Positions 7,790 to 17,141 are shown, counted from the first letter of the stretch. The stretch: 64,000 nucleotides of DNA from DATKCF01 sp035513345 (GCA_035513345.1 DATKCF010000002.1:1-64000), one strand, 5' to 3'. The notes: a model not told the origin generated them from the sequence alone. Program-made: numbers and translations.

Positions 7790-10497
7790 CCGAGCGCGGC
7801 CAGCTTGGCGGAAAGGCGATCGCGCTGGTCCTTGAAGTTCTCCGCCTTCTCACGTTCGCGTTGCACGACCTCGGCCGGCGCCCGGCCGGTAAACGACTCG
7901 CTGGCCAGACGCGTGTACGTCGCCTGCAACTGACTCTCGAGCCGATCCAGTTCCTTGCCCAGGCGGTCCCGCTCACGGTCGAGGTCGATCAGGTCCGCGA
8001 GCGGCACGAACAGCTCGGTCCCGCCGCGCAGCACGGCGTGCGCGCCGGCACCGCCATTCGTCTGGCCCCTCACGGCTGAGACGCGTGCGAGCCGTTCGAG
8101 CGCGCGTGCTTCGACGGCGAGCGCTCTCGCGAGTCCGCCGGCCACGTTGGTCAGGTGGATCTCGACCGCCGAGGCGACCGGCACGTTGTACTCGCTGCGC
8201 AGTGTTCGCACCGTGCCGATCAACTCGATCAGTGCGGACAGTTGTGCTTCGGCATCTTCATTGCGCCACTCTCCGTACGCCGGCCACTCGGCGATGATGA
8301 GCGATTCGCCGGACCGTCCCTCGAAAGGCAGCCGTCGCCACAGCGCCTCGGTGATGAACGGCATGATCGGGTGCAGCAGCCGCAATGCGCCATCCAGCGC
8401 GGTGGCCAGTGTCGCGCGAGCCGCCGCGCGGCTTGCGGGATCCGCATCCTCGCGCAGCCTCGGCTTGATCAGCTCGACGTACCAGTCGGCTAGATCACCC
8501 CAGAAAAAGTGGTACGCGGCATCCGCCGCCTCGTGGAAGCGGAACGCTTCGAGCTGCTTCGTGACGTTCTCGGCCGCCGCCTCGAGGCGCGACAGGATCC
8601 ACCGGTCCGCCAGCTCGAGCGTATCGCGCAGTTCGGCCGGCGACGCTACGGCTTCGTCGCCCATGTTCAGCAGCGCGAAACGGCCAACGTTCCAGATCTT
8701 GTTGGCGAAGTTGCGGCCGGGCGCGAACGTCTCCTCGAGGTTCGACGGATCCATGTACAGATCCGTGCCGAGCCCCTGCCCGCTCGTCACCGTATATCGT
8801 AGTGCATCCGCGCCGAACAGCTCGACGACTTCGAGTGGATCGATGCCATTGCCGAGCGACTTCGACATCTTGCGATGCTGGAGATCGCGCACGGTGCCCG
8901 TCAGGTACACGTCGCTGAACGGAACCTCGCCCATGAACTCGATGCCGGCCATGATCATTCGAGCGACCCAGAAGAACAGAATCTCCGGCGCGGTGACCAG
9001 TGTGTTGGTCGGATAGAAAGCGCGCAGATCATCCGTCTCGTCCGGCCAGCCGAGCGTCGAGAACGGCCACAGCCACGACGAGAACCACGTGTCGAGAACG
9101 TCGGGATCCTGCACCAGGTCGCCGCCGCCGCATTTCGGACATGGACCGGGGTCCTCCGTCGACGCAATGACCTCGTTGCAGCCGTCCGCCTGGCAATACC
9201 ACACGGGAATGCGGTGGCCCCACCAGAGCTGCCGCGAGATGCACCAGTCGCGGATGTTCTCGAGCCAGTTCTCGTAGACCTTGCGATGCCGTTCGGGCGT
9301 GAAGCGGACTCGCCCGTCGCGCGACGCGGCGAGGGCCGGCTCGGCGAGCGGCTTCATCTTCACGAACCACTGCTCGGACTGGCGAGGCTCGACCACTGTG
9401 CCGCAGCGGTAGCAGTGTGGCACAGTGTGCACGTAGTCCTCGATGCGTTCCAGAAGGCCCTGCTCCTCGAACGCCGCGACCACCTGCTTCCTCGCCTCGA
9501 AACGGTCGAGGCCGCGGAACGCTGCAGGCGAGTTCTCGTTCATTGTCGCGTCCGGCGCCATTACATCGAGGCCGTCGATGCCCGCGCGTCCCGCCATCTC
9601 GAAGTCGTTCGGGTCGTGCGCCGGTGTCACCTTCACCGCGCCACTGCCGAATTCCGGATCGACGTACTCGTCCGCGATGATCGGGATACGGCGGCCGGTG
9701 AGCGGCAGGTCGACGGACGCACCGATCAGCGACGCGTATCGTTCATCGGACGGATGCACGGCCACCGCGGTGTCGCCCAGCATGGTCTCCGGACGCGTTG
9801 TCGCGACCGTGATGTATGGGCGTCCGTCGGGCAGCTTCGGCAGCGTCGTGTCGCCCGGAGCATCCGCCATCGGGTAGCGCAGGTGCCAGAGGTGGCCGTT
9901 CGTTTCCCTGCCCTCCGCTTCCTCGTCGGAGAGCGCGGTCATGCAGCGCGGACACCAGTTGATGATGTAATTGCCGCGATAGACCAGGCCCTTCTCGTAC
10001 AGGCGGACGAACACGACACGCACTGCGTGCGACAGTGCCGGTTCGAGAGTGAATCGGGTGCGACTCCAGTCGCACGAGCAGCCGATCGCCTTGAGCTGTT
10101 CGAGGATGGTCGAGCCGGTCTCGTCGACGAAGCTCCAGACGCGCTCGACGAACGCGTCCCGCCCGATTTCGTGCCTCGAGGTGCCCTCCGCCGCGAGCAT
10201 GCGCTCGACCACGTTCTGTGTCGCGATGCCGGCGTGGTCCGTACCGGGCAGATAGAGCGCTTCGCGGCCGCGCATCCGTTGCCAGCGCGTGAGCACGTCC
10301 TGCAGCGTATTGTTGAGACCGTGGCCCATGTGCAATACGGCGGTCACGTTGGGCGGCGGAATGACAATGACGTACGGCTTGCGGCCTGCGGCCACGCGGG
10401 CGGGGTCGGCGCGGAAATAGCCGCGCTCCTCCCATTCGCGGAACAGCGGGCCTTCTATCGCGCCGGGCTCGTACTGCGGCGAAAGCGGTTCGGCCAT
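7786..10497 (-). CDS. valS: Valyl-tRNA synthetase (ValS)
   Basis: Charges tRNA-Val. The class I HIGH-type signature is PPPNVTAVLHMGHG (HMGH at residues 56-59) and the KMSKS signature is HRKMSKSLGNGIDP. Between them are the editing CP1 domain (TTRPETMLGDTA, DPNDFEMA) and a zinc-type CxxC pair (CPKCGG). The last ~70 residues form the ValS C-terminal coiled coil (DRERDRLGKELDRLES). Start ATG 10497 (903 aa) begins MAEPLSPQYEP; the frame extends to 10563 without family similarity. A candidate promoter lies just upstream (10528-10557). Certain assignment. Confidence 0.97.
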   Translation of the reverse strand: MAEPLSPQYEPGAIEGPLFREWEERGYFRADPARVAAGRKPYVIVIPPPNVTAVLHMGHGLNNTLQDVLTRWQRMRGREALYLPGTDHAGIATQNVVERMLAAEGTSRHEIGRDAFVERVWSFVDETGSTILEQLKAIGCSCDWSRTRFTLEPALSHAVRVVFVRLYEKGLVYRGNYIINWCPRCMTALSDEEAEGRETNGHLWHLRYPMADAPGDTTLPKLPDGRPYITVATTRPETMLGDTAVAVHPSDERYASLIGASVDLPLTGRRIPIIADEYVDPEFGSGAVKVTPAHDPNDFEMAGRAGIDGLDVMAPDATMNENSPAAFRGLDRFEARKQVVAAFEEQGLLERIEDYVHTVPHCYRCGTVVEPRQSEQWFVKMKPLAEPALAASRDGRVRFTPERHRKVYENWLENIRDWCISRQLWWGHRIPVWYCQADGCNEVIASTEDPGPCPKCGGGDLVQDPDVLDTWFSSWLWPFSTLGWPDETDDLRAFYPTNTLVTAPEILFFWVARMIMAGIEFMGEVPFSDVYLTGTVRDLQHRKMSKSLGNGIDPLEVVELFGADALRYTVTSGQGLGTDLYMDPSNLEETFAPGRNFANKIWNVGRFALLNMGDEAVASPAELRDTLELADRWILSRLEAAAENVTKQLEAFRFHEAADAAYHFFWGDLADWYVELIKPRLREDADPASRAAARATLATALDGALRLLHPIMPFITEALWRRLPFEGRSGESLIIAEWPAYGEWRNEDAEAQLSALIELIGTVRTLRSEYNVPVASAVEIHLTNVAGGLARALAVEARALERLARVSAVRGQTNGGAGAHAVLRGGTELFVPLADLIDLDRERDRLGKELDRLESQLQATYTRLASESFTGRAPAEVVQREREKAENFKDQRDRLSAKLAALG

Positions 10498-10527
10498 TTC
10501 TCTGATCGTCTCTTGGAGTAGCTGAAT

Positions 10528-10557
10528 ACGGTAGTGCCCTGCGTTCCGTTGCGTCAA
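10528..10557 (-). promoter_or_regulatory. Candidate sigma-70-type promoter of valS
   Basis: On the minus strand, TTGACG (10552-10557) is followed after 18 bases by TACCGT (10528-10533), about 30 bases before the valS start codon. The -35 match is 5/6 and the -10 match is weak (3/6). The -35 also lies within an inverted repeat, CCGTTG-CGT-CAACGG, at 10546-10560. This is pattern matching only. Confidence 0.3.
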
Positions 10558-10596
10558 CGGCACGGCGGGCCGGAGGAGGAGTCATCGCCGCCCGAT

Positions 10597-11433
10597 TCAG
10601 CCGCCTCCGCCGCGACCCCGGCGAGTACTGTCCATCCGCGCGCGGATTGCCTTCGCACGTTCCTCGATCGCTTCGAGGACGGCGGCCTGGCCGGCCTGTC
10701 GCTGGATGGCGGTCCAGCCATCAACGCGATTGTTGTACTCGTCGCGGCGGCCGGGTGGCGGTGAGAAGCCGAACGGCAGTGGCAGCGTGATCGATCCGAG
10801 ATGGATCTTGCCGGGTGAGAACCCCCATTTGTTGCCGTTCTCGTCTGTCACGGTCCAGTCCAGCGCGCGCTCGGCCGCGACACCGGCGGCGTACATCGAG
10901 TCCGCGATTGCGCCCAGTCTGGCGTAGAGTGGTGCAAGCGCCGCGTCCAGCTCGGACGGCAAGTGCACAAGTGGTGCGGGCAGGTTCCAGAGCCGCGGAT
11001 CGTCCGAACGCGGCCGGGTCCGCGCGCTGAGCGACCCGGGATCACGACTGTCCGATCGGGGGGCGAACGTGATTGTCGGTGGCACGATCGGAACCGGCAG
11101 CAACGACCGTGACGGCTCGAGCTGCGGCGCTGGATCGTCCACGCGGATTATCTCTGCCGACGCATCCGCCGTCGGCAGAACGTGCACGACGCGCATCCCC
11201 GGCGCGGGCGTGCTCGCCCGTTCAGCCCGGGCATCCTCGATCGCGTCCGCCCAGTTCGGCGCCGTGAAGCGGAACAGCAGGAATGCGACGACATGGAGGA
11301 ACAGGGAAGCCGCGATGCCGGCCAGTCCGAGCCAGCGCGGATCCCGCGGTCGCGGCCGGAGCGGCGCCGGACCGGCCGTTCGCGGCGATTTCGCCGTAGA
11401 TGGCCCGGGCGGATCCAGCAGCGTCTGCATCAT
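10597..11433 (-). CDS. Single-span membrane protein with proline-rich periplasmic region, function unknown
   Basis: A 278 aa protein I do not recognise. After a Pro/Arg-rich cytoplasmic stretch (residues 1-33) there is one hydrophobic span (~34-55, WLGLAGIAASLFLHVVAFLLF), then a Pro-rich linker and an Ala-rich helical section. The C-terminal domain carries TVTDENGNKWGFSPGKIHLGS and PFGFSPPPGRRDEYNNR. The tail is basic and Gly-rich (RRGRGGGG). The topology resembles TonB-like or energiser-linked proteins, but there is no TonB C-terminal motif. It lies upstream of valS in the same orientation, separated from it by 100 nt holding the candidate valS promoter. Confidence 0.65.
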   Translation of the reverse strand: MMQTLLDPPGPSTAKSPRTAGPAPLRPRPRDPRWLGLAGIAASLFLHVVAFLLFRFTAPNWADAIEDARAERASTPAPGMRVVHVLPTADASAEIIRVDDPAPQLEPSRSLLPVPIVPPTITFAPRSDSRDPGSLSARTRPRSDDPRLWNLPAPLVHLPSELDAALAPLYARLGAIADSMYAAGVAAERALDWTVTDENGNKWGFSPGKIHLGSITLPLPFGFSPPPGRRDEYNNRVDGWTAIQRQAGQAAVLEAIEERAKAIRARMDSTRRGRGGGG

Positions 11434-11470
11434 TCTGGATACTAACCTGTCCCGCGCGACGCGGTTCCCC

Positions 11471-12658
11471 TCAAAGCAGCGTCGCGAGTCGCCGTGCCGC
11501 TTCTGCCAGCCGGTCGGCCGGCTGGGTCAGTGCGGCCCGCAGCCAGCCTTCTCCCCCGGGTCCGAGAGCGGCGCCCGGCATGATGACGACGCCCTCTTCG
11601 AGCAGCGCTCGTCGCGCGAAGGCGTGCGAGTCCGTCCCCGGCGGTATCGGGAACCAGACGTACATGGTTGCCTTCGGTGACGTTGCTTCGAAGCCCGTGT
11701 TCTGCAACTCGGCCACGAGCGAATCGCGCCGGGCGGCAAACTCCGCGACGTTGCCCGGCACCCACTCGGCCCAGACACCGAGCGCCGCTCGTGCCGCGGC
11801 CTGCACACCCAGGAACTGGCCCGTGTCGATGAACGACTTGACGCGTGACAACGCCGCAATCGCCTCTGCGCCGCCCGCCGCCCAGCCGATCCTCCAGCCC
11901 GTCATGTTGTATGTCTTCGAGAACGAGTGGAACTCGACGGCCACGTCGATCGCGCCATCGATCTCGAGGATCGACGGCGGGCTGTACCCATCGAAGGCGA
12001 TCTCGCTGTACGCATTGTCGTACGCCAGCATGATCGCGTGCCGGCGGCAGAACGCGACAACGTGCTCGAGGTACTCACGCGGCGCGATCGCCGCGGTCGG
12101 ATTGTTCGGGTAGTTCAGGTACAGGATCCGGGTACGACGCACGATCGCTGCCGGAATCGCGTCGACGTCGATGAGGAATCCGTTGTCCGCTGTCAGTGGC
12201 ACGGCGAACGGCTGGCCGCCCGCCAACAGAGTACCGCCGACGTACGGCTGATAGCCCGGGTCCGGAAGCACCGTGGCATCGCCGGCATTGACGTAACACA
12301 GCGCAAGGTGCGCGATGCCTTCCTTTGAACCGATCAGCGGCAGAATCTCGCGATAGGCGTCGACGCGCACGCCGAATCGTGTCTGCATCCAGGCGGCAAC
12401 CGCCTCGCGGTACTCCGGCAGGCCGAGCTGGAACGGGTACCGACTCATGGCCGGGTCGTTCGACGCTTCGCGCAGCGCCGCCAGTGCTGCGGGCGGCGGT
12501 GAAAGTTCGGCATCGCCGGCGCCCAGATCGATCACGTCGACGCCTCTGGCCCGAAGCTCGCGCCGGATCTGCGGCACATCGGCCAGTGGATAACCCGGAA
12601 AACCGTCCAGCCGGCTCGCCAGCGGTACTGCCACGTGTTCGGCGGTCGATCCGTTCAT
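11471..12658 (-). CDS. Class I/II PLP aminotransferase, LL-diaminopimelate aminotransferase-like
   Basis: A 395 aa fold-type I aminotransferase. It has IDLGAGDAELSPPP near the N terminus, GSKEGIAHLAL, the NYPNNPT motif, DNAYSEIAFDG and the PLP-lysine block SFSKTYNMTGWRIGWA. This combination is typical of the DapL/AlaC branch, which includes LL-diaminopimelate aminotransferase and alanine or methionine aminotransferases. lysA is encoded 18 kb away, so a role in DAP/lysine synthesis is possible but not shown. The start overlaps the stop of the FAH-family gene by ATGA, so the two are translationally coupled. Confidence 0.88.
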   Translation of the reverse strand: MNGSTAEHVAVPLASRLDGFPGYPLADVPQIRRELRARGVDVIDLGAGDAELSPPPAALAALREASNDPAMSRYPFQLGLPEYREAVAAWMQTRFGVRVDAYREILPLIGSKEGIAHLALCYVNAGDATVLPDPGYQPYVGGTLLAGGQPFAVPLTADNGFLIDVDAIPAAIVRRTRILYLNYPNNPTAAIAPREYLEHVVAFCRRHAIMLAYDNAYSEIAFDGYSPPSILEIDGAIDVAVEFHSFSKTYNMTGWRIGWAAGGAEAIAALSRVKSFIDTGQFLGVQAAARAALGVWAEWVPGNVAEFAARRDSLVAELQNTGFEATSPKATMYVWFPIPPGTDSHAFARRALLEEGVVIMPGAALGPGGEGWLRAALTQPADRLAEAARRLATLL

Positions 12659-13290
12659 GATGCCTCCGTGATCCTGCGACGGACCGCGTTCTCGACGCGC
12701 CCGACCTGTGTAATCTCGACGCAGACGGTATCGCCGTCGTCGAGCGGCCCCACGCCTTCAGGCGTGCCGGTCGCGATGATGTCGCCCGGCTCGAGCGACA
12801 TGATCGAGCTGATGTAGGCGATCAGGTACGGCACACCGAAGACCATGCTGTCCGCACTACCGCGCTGCCGCACCAGACCATTAACGGTGCAGGTGATCTC
12901 GAGCGATCGCCAGTCCACACCGTCCGCGGGATGCAACGCGCCGACCGGACAGAAGGTGTCGAAGCCCTTCGCCCGTGTCCACTGGCTGTCAGTCTTCTGG
13001 AGATCGCGCGCGGTCACGTCGTTGAGAGGAACGTAGCCCGCGACAGCTTCCAGCGCCTCGCCTTCGGCCACCGCACGGGCCCGCCGTCCGATCACGACGC
13101 CGATCTCGCCTTCGTGTTCGACACGTGTCGACTCGTCCGGCAGCACGATCACATCGCCATCGCCGATGAGTGACGATGGCGGCTTGAGAAAGAGCAACGG
13201 GCGATCCGGCACCTGGTTGCCCAGCTCTCTGGCGTGAGCCGCATAGTTGCGACCGACGCAGACGATCTTGCTCGCTCGTGGCAGGCTCAA
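12655..13290 (-). CDS. Fumarylacetoacetate hydrolase (FAH) family protein
   Basis: A 211 aa member of the FAH fold, the short YcgM/FAHD1 type. It carries CVGRNYAAHARELGN at the N terminus, the metal-ligand glutamates in VEHEGEIGVVIG, then YVPLNDVTARDLQ, AKGFDTFCPVG and GDIIATGTPEGVG. Relatives act as acylpyruvate hydrolases or oxaloacetate decarboxylases on C4-C7 oxo-acids, with Mg2+. It comes directly before the aminotransferase (ATGA overlap) and just after the DinG-like helicase gene (12 nt gap). The exact substrate is unknown. Confidence 0.88.
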   Translation of the reverse strand: MSLPRASKIVCVGRNYAAHARELGNQVPDRPLLFLKPPSSLIGDGDVIVLPDESTRVEHEGEIGVVIGRRARAVAEGEALEAVAGYVPLNDVTARDLQKTDSQWTRAKGFDTFCPVGALHPADGVDWRSLEITCTVNGLVRQRGSADSMVFGVPYLIAYISSIMSLEPGDIIATGTPEGVGPLDDGDTVCVEITQVGRVENAVRRRITEAS

Positions 13291-13302
13291 GACTCGCTCG
13301 GG

Positions 13303-15861
13303 TCAGCGGTACGTGGCGTTCGCGTTCGCGCCGACGCCGATTGAACGATCTGTGGCGACAGGGTCACTTCGCAAGTAGAACTCGCGGAGCTGCTCGCGGA
13401 TCTCGGCCCACGTGCCGGCCGTGACCGGCGCCGGCGCGAGCGTTTCCATGAGGTAGCGGCCGTACCCGCGCTCCATGACGCGCCGGTCGAGAATGACGAC
13501 GGCGCCACGGTCGGTCTTCGAGCGGATCAGCCGGCCGAATCCCTGCTTCAGTCGCAGCGCGGCAAGCGGCAGCATGTACTCGGCGAACCCGCTGCGGCCG
13601 TTCTTCTCGATGGCCTCGAGCCGGGCGGCGGTGAGTGGCTCGGTCGGCACCTTGAACGGCAGTTTGGCGATCACGAGTCCGCGCAACGGCTCGCCGGGCA
13701 CGTCCACGCCCTCCCAGAAGGATGACACGCCGAGCAGCACGCCGCGCGCCGAGTCGACGAAGGCGGCCAGCAGTTTCGCGCGCGGCGCCTCGCCCTGTAC
13801 GTAGAGCGGCCAGCGGCCCTCACAGCCCCGCCGTCTCAGCTCGACCGCAACCGCCCGCATCGACCGATACGACGTGAACAGGACGAACAGGCCACCGTCG
13901 GTAAGCCGGGCAAGATCCTCGGTCACGACCGCGATGGCGCGTTCGTGGCGGCCATCGCCATTCGTGCGTGGCGACGGCAGGTCGGTCGCGATCGCCAGCA
14001 CCGTCTGCCGCTCGATGTCGAACGGCGTCGGATGCGACGACTCGTTTACGCGCAGGCCCGCGCCCAATCCGAGTCTCGAGCGGACGAAGCCGAACCCATC
14101 GCGTGTCGTCATTGTCGCGGACGTCAGTACGACCGTGTTCATGCGCTCGAACACGCCCTCGCGCAGTGCCTCGGCCAGGTCGATGGGAGCCGCGCGTATC
14201 GCGACATTCGGCTCGCGCGCTACGCCCCGTCGCTCGATCCAGCGCACGAGCGCATCCCGATCACCGGGCTGAAGCGCCAGGCGCAGCCCCGCGCTGCTTT
14301 CCTTCAACCTCGCCTGGGCGCCCTGAAGCTCGACCAGATGCTCGGCCAGCTTGCCGGCCCAGTGCTCATCGATCGTAATGCGGTCGCGCAGGCTGACAAC
14401 CCCGCGCGCCAGCTCGTCGAGCAGCAGCAGCAGGCTCTCGAGCGCCGTGGCCGGGCCTTCGATCCATGCTGCATCGCCCGTGAAATCATCCGCGAGACGC
14501 ACGAGCCCATCGTCGGTCGTTCCGCACAGCGTCGCGAGCTGGGCGAAGAAATCGGCTGCCGCTTCCCTTGCCCGTTCGACGCGTGGCCGGACGCGGGCGC
14601 CGATGTACTCGAGCGCGTCGTCGCGCAGCAGGTCCTGGTCGCCTGTCGCGAGCCGCTGCTCGATGCCAGCCAGCAGACCACGACCTCGCCGATCGAGCCG
14701 GGCAAGGATGCGCATCACGGAACGGCGCGAGACGTTGACGCCGAGATGAGATGTCGCGGCGTCCTCGAGGTTGTGCGCTTCGTCGAGCACGAGTCGCCGA
14801 TACGGAGGCAACACGGCCGGCGAGGAGTAGTTGTCCTGCGATCTGCGAACCGCGATGTCGCTGAACAGCAGGTGATGATTGACCACCAGGATCTCGGCCG
14901 CCGATGCGTCGCGCCGCGCGCGCTGGTAGAAGCATGCGTCGAAGTGCGGGCAGCGCGTTCGCAGGCATACATCCGAATCGGACACGACCTCGTCCCACAC
15001 TTCGTCACTCGGCTGGAACGACAGGTCCTGCAGCGAACCGTCCCGCGTATGAGCGAGCCACTCGACGATTGCCTCGACCTCCTTCTGCGGCCCGTCATCG
15101 AGCAGCAGTTGCGCCTGTTCCGCCGCAAGCCGCGCTCGCCGGATCGAAACGTAGTTGTTGCGCCCCTTCACGAGCGCGAATCGGAACGGTTGGCCGAGTG
15201 CTTTGCGCAGAAACGGAAGATCCTTGTCGACCAGCTGCTCCTGCAGGTTGATCGTGTTGGTCGACACGATCGTGCGTTCGCGATTGCGCAGGCTCCAGAG
15301 TATGGCCGGCACGAGGTACGCGATCGATTTGCCCGTGCCCGTACCCGCCTCTGTCAACGCCACGCCGCCCTCGTTGTATGCCCTGGCGACCTCGCGCGAC
15401 ATGTCGCGTTGTGTGGGCCGGTCTTCGTATGCGGGGTGCGCCAGGCTCACGGGACCACCCGGTCCGAGCAGTGCTTCGATCTCGTCCGGATCGAGCAGAT
15501 CGAGCGACTCCGGCAGCATTGGCTCGACGACGATGTACAACTCGGTCGCGTTGTTGTCGACGATGGCCATGCCGATTCCCATCGCGTACAGGTCGGCTGC
15601 CACGCGGAGGTCGGCATCGGACGGCGTCAGGTCGCCTGACGGGTGGTTGTGGATGACGATCGAGCCGGGCGGTGCATCGCGGTATGCGGCCAGCACGGCG
15701 CTGCCGTGGCCCCGGGCGACGGTGCGCGGGTCGTCGATCGTGCCCGCTTTGACGGCCGCCACGAAGCAGACTTCGTGGGCGCGCGCGCGAGCGACCTCTT
15801 CGCGAATGTGCCGCGCCGCGCTGACTGCGAGCTGAAGTGCCGAAGACTGTCCCGGTTCCAC
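13303..15861 (-). CDS. JAMM (RadC-like)-DinG/XPD-family helicase fusion
   Basis: An 852 aa two-part protein. Residues ~1-113 form a JAMM/MPN+ metalloprotease-like domain closest to RadC. Its zinc set is complete: E30, then HNH at 71-73, S81 and D84, in exact H-x-H-x7-S-x2-D spacing. Residues ~140-852 are a DinG-type superfamily 2 helicase, with Walker A GTGTGKS (173-179), DEAH (360-363) and C-terminal motifs including SSFWEGVDVPG and QGFGRLIRS. Three cysteines at 299, 304 and 310 match the Fe-S spacing of E. coli DinG (C194, C199, C205). The expected first cysteine is Ser239 in GRNNYVS. Firmicute DinG proteins carry an exonuclease domain at this end; here a JAMM domain replaces it. It probably acts on DNA repair or replication intermediates. 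Confidence 0.92.
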   Translation of the reverse strand: MEPGQSSALQLAVSAARHIREEVARARAHEVCFVAAVKAGTIDDPRTVARGHGSAVLAAYRDAPPGSIVIHNHPSGDLTPSDADLRVAADLYAMGIGMAIVDNNATELYIVVEPMLPESLDLLDPDEIEALLGPGGPVSLAHPAYEDRPTQRDMSREVARAYNEGGVALTEAGTGTGKSIAYLVPAILWSLRNRERTIVSTNTINLQEQLVDKDLPFLRKALGQPFRFALVKGRNNYVSIRRARLAAEQAQLLLDDGPQKEVEAIVEWLAHTRDGSLQDLSFQPSDEVWDEVVSDSDVCLRTRCPHFDACFYQRARRDASAAEILVVNHHLLFSDIAVRRSQDNYSSPAVLPPYRRLVLDEAHNLEDAATSHLGVNVSRRSVMRILARLDRRGRGLLAGIEQRLATGDQDLLRDDALEYIGARVRPRVERAREAAADFFAQLATLCGTTDDGLVRLADDFTGDAAWIEGPATALESLLLLLDELARGVVSLRDRITIDEHWAGKLAEHLVELQGAQARLKESSAGLRLALQPGDRDALVRWIERRGVAREPNVAIRAAPIDLAEALREGVFERMNTVVLTSATMTTRDGFGFVRSRLGLGAGLRVNESSHPTPFDIERQTVLAIATDLPSPRTNGDGRHERAIAVVTEDLARLTDGGLFVLFTSYRSMRAVAVELRRRGCEGRWPLYVQGEAPRAKLLAAFVDSARGVLLGVSSFWEGVDVPGEPLRGLVIAKLPFKVPTEPLTAARLEAIEKNGRSGFAEYMLPLAALRLKQGFGRLIRSKTDRGAVVILDRRVMERGYGRYLMETLAPAPVTAGTWAEIREQLREFYLRSDPVATDRSIGVGANANATYR

Positions 15862-15868
15862 AGCCTGC

Positions 15869-17125
15869 TCAGTCCGTCTTCAGCGTTTTCTTCCTGGCAG
15901 CCGGGAACAGTACGTTGTTGAGGATCAGCCTGTAGCCCGGCGAATGCGGGTGCATGGCGAGGTCGGTCGGAGCATCACCGATCTGGTGCTGCGGGTCCTC
16001 CGGATCGTGTCCGCCGTAGAATGTCCATGTGCCCTGTTCGTAGTTGCCGTGGATGTACTTGACCCATGGCACGCCCTCCTCCTGCGCGAGCACGACGACG
16101 CCCGGCTTGAGCCGGTCGCGCCGGAAGCTGGTCGTAAGGCCGAAGAAGTCACCGATCACGGACTCGTGGTTCTGCACGAGCATGGACGGCACCGGATCGA
16201 ACTTCGCGCTGAACTCGAACAGCTCGAACGCACCGAGCGGCTGGCGCCAGGGCGTGTTCACCTGGTGGCCGTCGATGTCGCTGAACGCGTTCACCGAAGG
16301 ATTCGTCTGCACCTGTGCATCGCGGAACGCCATCGTCCGGTTCCACTGCATCTTCGACGTCGCCTCCGAATCGATGCCCGTCCCGTCGCTGAACGCCGCG
16401 GCAATATCGACACCCAGGGCCGCCAGCGCGAGTTCGATCGTTTCCGTTGCGGTACACATCGCGAAAAGAAACCCGCCTTCGGCAACGTACAGCCGGATCT
16501 GTTCGGCGACCGACTTCTTCAGCGCGGGAACGTTCGGCTGTCCGAACTGTCTGGCCGTCGCTTCGTTCTGGCGGACCGCCTCCTGCAACCACGGCGAGCC
16601 GGAGTAGCTGATGAAGAACTTCGAATACTGGCCCGTGAAGTCCTCGTGATGCAGGTGCAGCCAGTCGTATTCGTTGAGACGGCCCTGCATCACTTCGGCA
16701 TCCCAGATCTTCTCATACGGGATGTCCGCGTAGTCGAGCGCCAGCGTGACCGCGTCATCCCAGGGATTGGCGTTCCCGGGCGTGTAGACGGCGATGCGTG
16801 GCGCGCGCTCGAGTACGACGGTTTCCATGTTACTGTCCTCGATCGCCGCGCGGATCTCGCCGACCCCGATCGCATTGAGCGGCTGCGTCGAAACGCCGCG
16901 CAGTGCCGCCTCGCGGCGTGACTCCGGCGTATCGGCCAGCAGGAACGAGCCATCCCGGTAGTTCAGCAGCCATTCGGCGGTATGACCCTGCTCGATCGCC
17001 CAGAACGTGAGGCCGTACGCCTTGAGGTGGTTGTTCTGGTCGCGATCCATGGGCACGAGCAGGAACTGCGCGCTCGCTGGCGGGGCAAAGGCGAAGACAG
17101 CAAGGATCGCGAGGGTCAGGCGCAT
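15869..17125 (-). CDS. Exported protein of the family mislabelled asparagine synthetase B
   Basis: A 418 aa protein with a clear Sec signal peptide (MRLTLAILAVFAFAPPASAQ). The mature part begins FLLVPMDRDQNNHLKAYGL, followed by WLLNYRDGSF. It resembles a Bacteroidetes/Gemmatimonadetes family commonly called asparagine synthetase B, yet it has neither the N-terminal-Cys glutaminase nor the ATP-pyrophosphatase loop of real AsnB. The C-terminal half has FAMCTATETIELAL, AQEEGVPWVKYIHGNYEQGTWTFYGGHDPED and a final LILNNVLFPAARKK. These features recall glutamine-amidotransferase-like folds of the DUF4159 type. The real function is unknown. The start is ATG 17125; the longer frame to 17335 lies inside the neighbouring TPR gene. 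Confidence 0.78.
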   Translation of the reverse strand: MRLTLAILAVFAFAPPASAQFLLVPMDRDQNNHLKAYGLTFWAIEQGHTAEWLLNYRDGSFLLADTPESRREAALRGVSTQPLNAIGVGEIRAAIEDSNMETVVLERAPRIAVYTPGNANPWDDAVTLALDYADIPYEKIWDAEVMQGRLNEYDWLHLHHEDFTGQYSKFFISYSGSPWLQEAVRQNEATARQFGQPNVPALKKSVAEQIRLYVAEGGFLFAMCTATETIELALAALGVDIAAAFSDGTGIDSEATSKMQWNRTMAFRDAQVQTNPSVNAFSDIDGHQVNTPWRQPLGAFELFEFSAKFDPVPSMLVQNHESVIGDFFGLTTSFRRDRLKPGVVVLAQEEGVPWVKYIHGNYEQGTWTFYGGHDPEDPQHQIGDAPTDLAMHPHSPGYRLILNNVLFPAARKKTLKTD

Positions 17126-17141
17126 TGATCCGTTCCGTTCG

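Noticed and set aside
8875..10521. 548-codon plus-strand frame
   Set aside because: Fully antisense to valS; no motifs. Shadow frame.
13945..15639. 564-codon plus-strand frame
   Set aside because: Antisense to the JAMM-DinG gene; no motifs.
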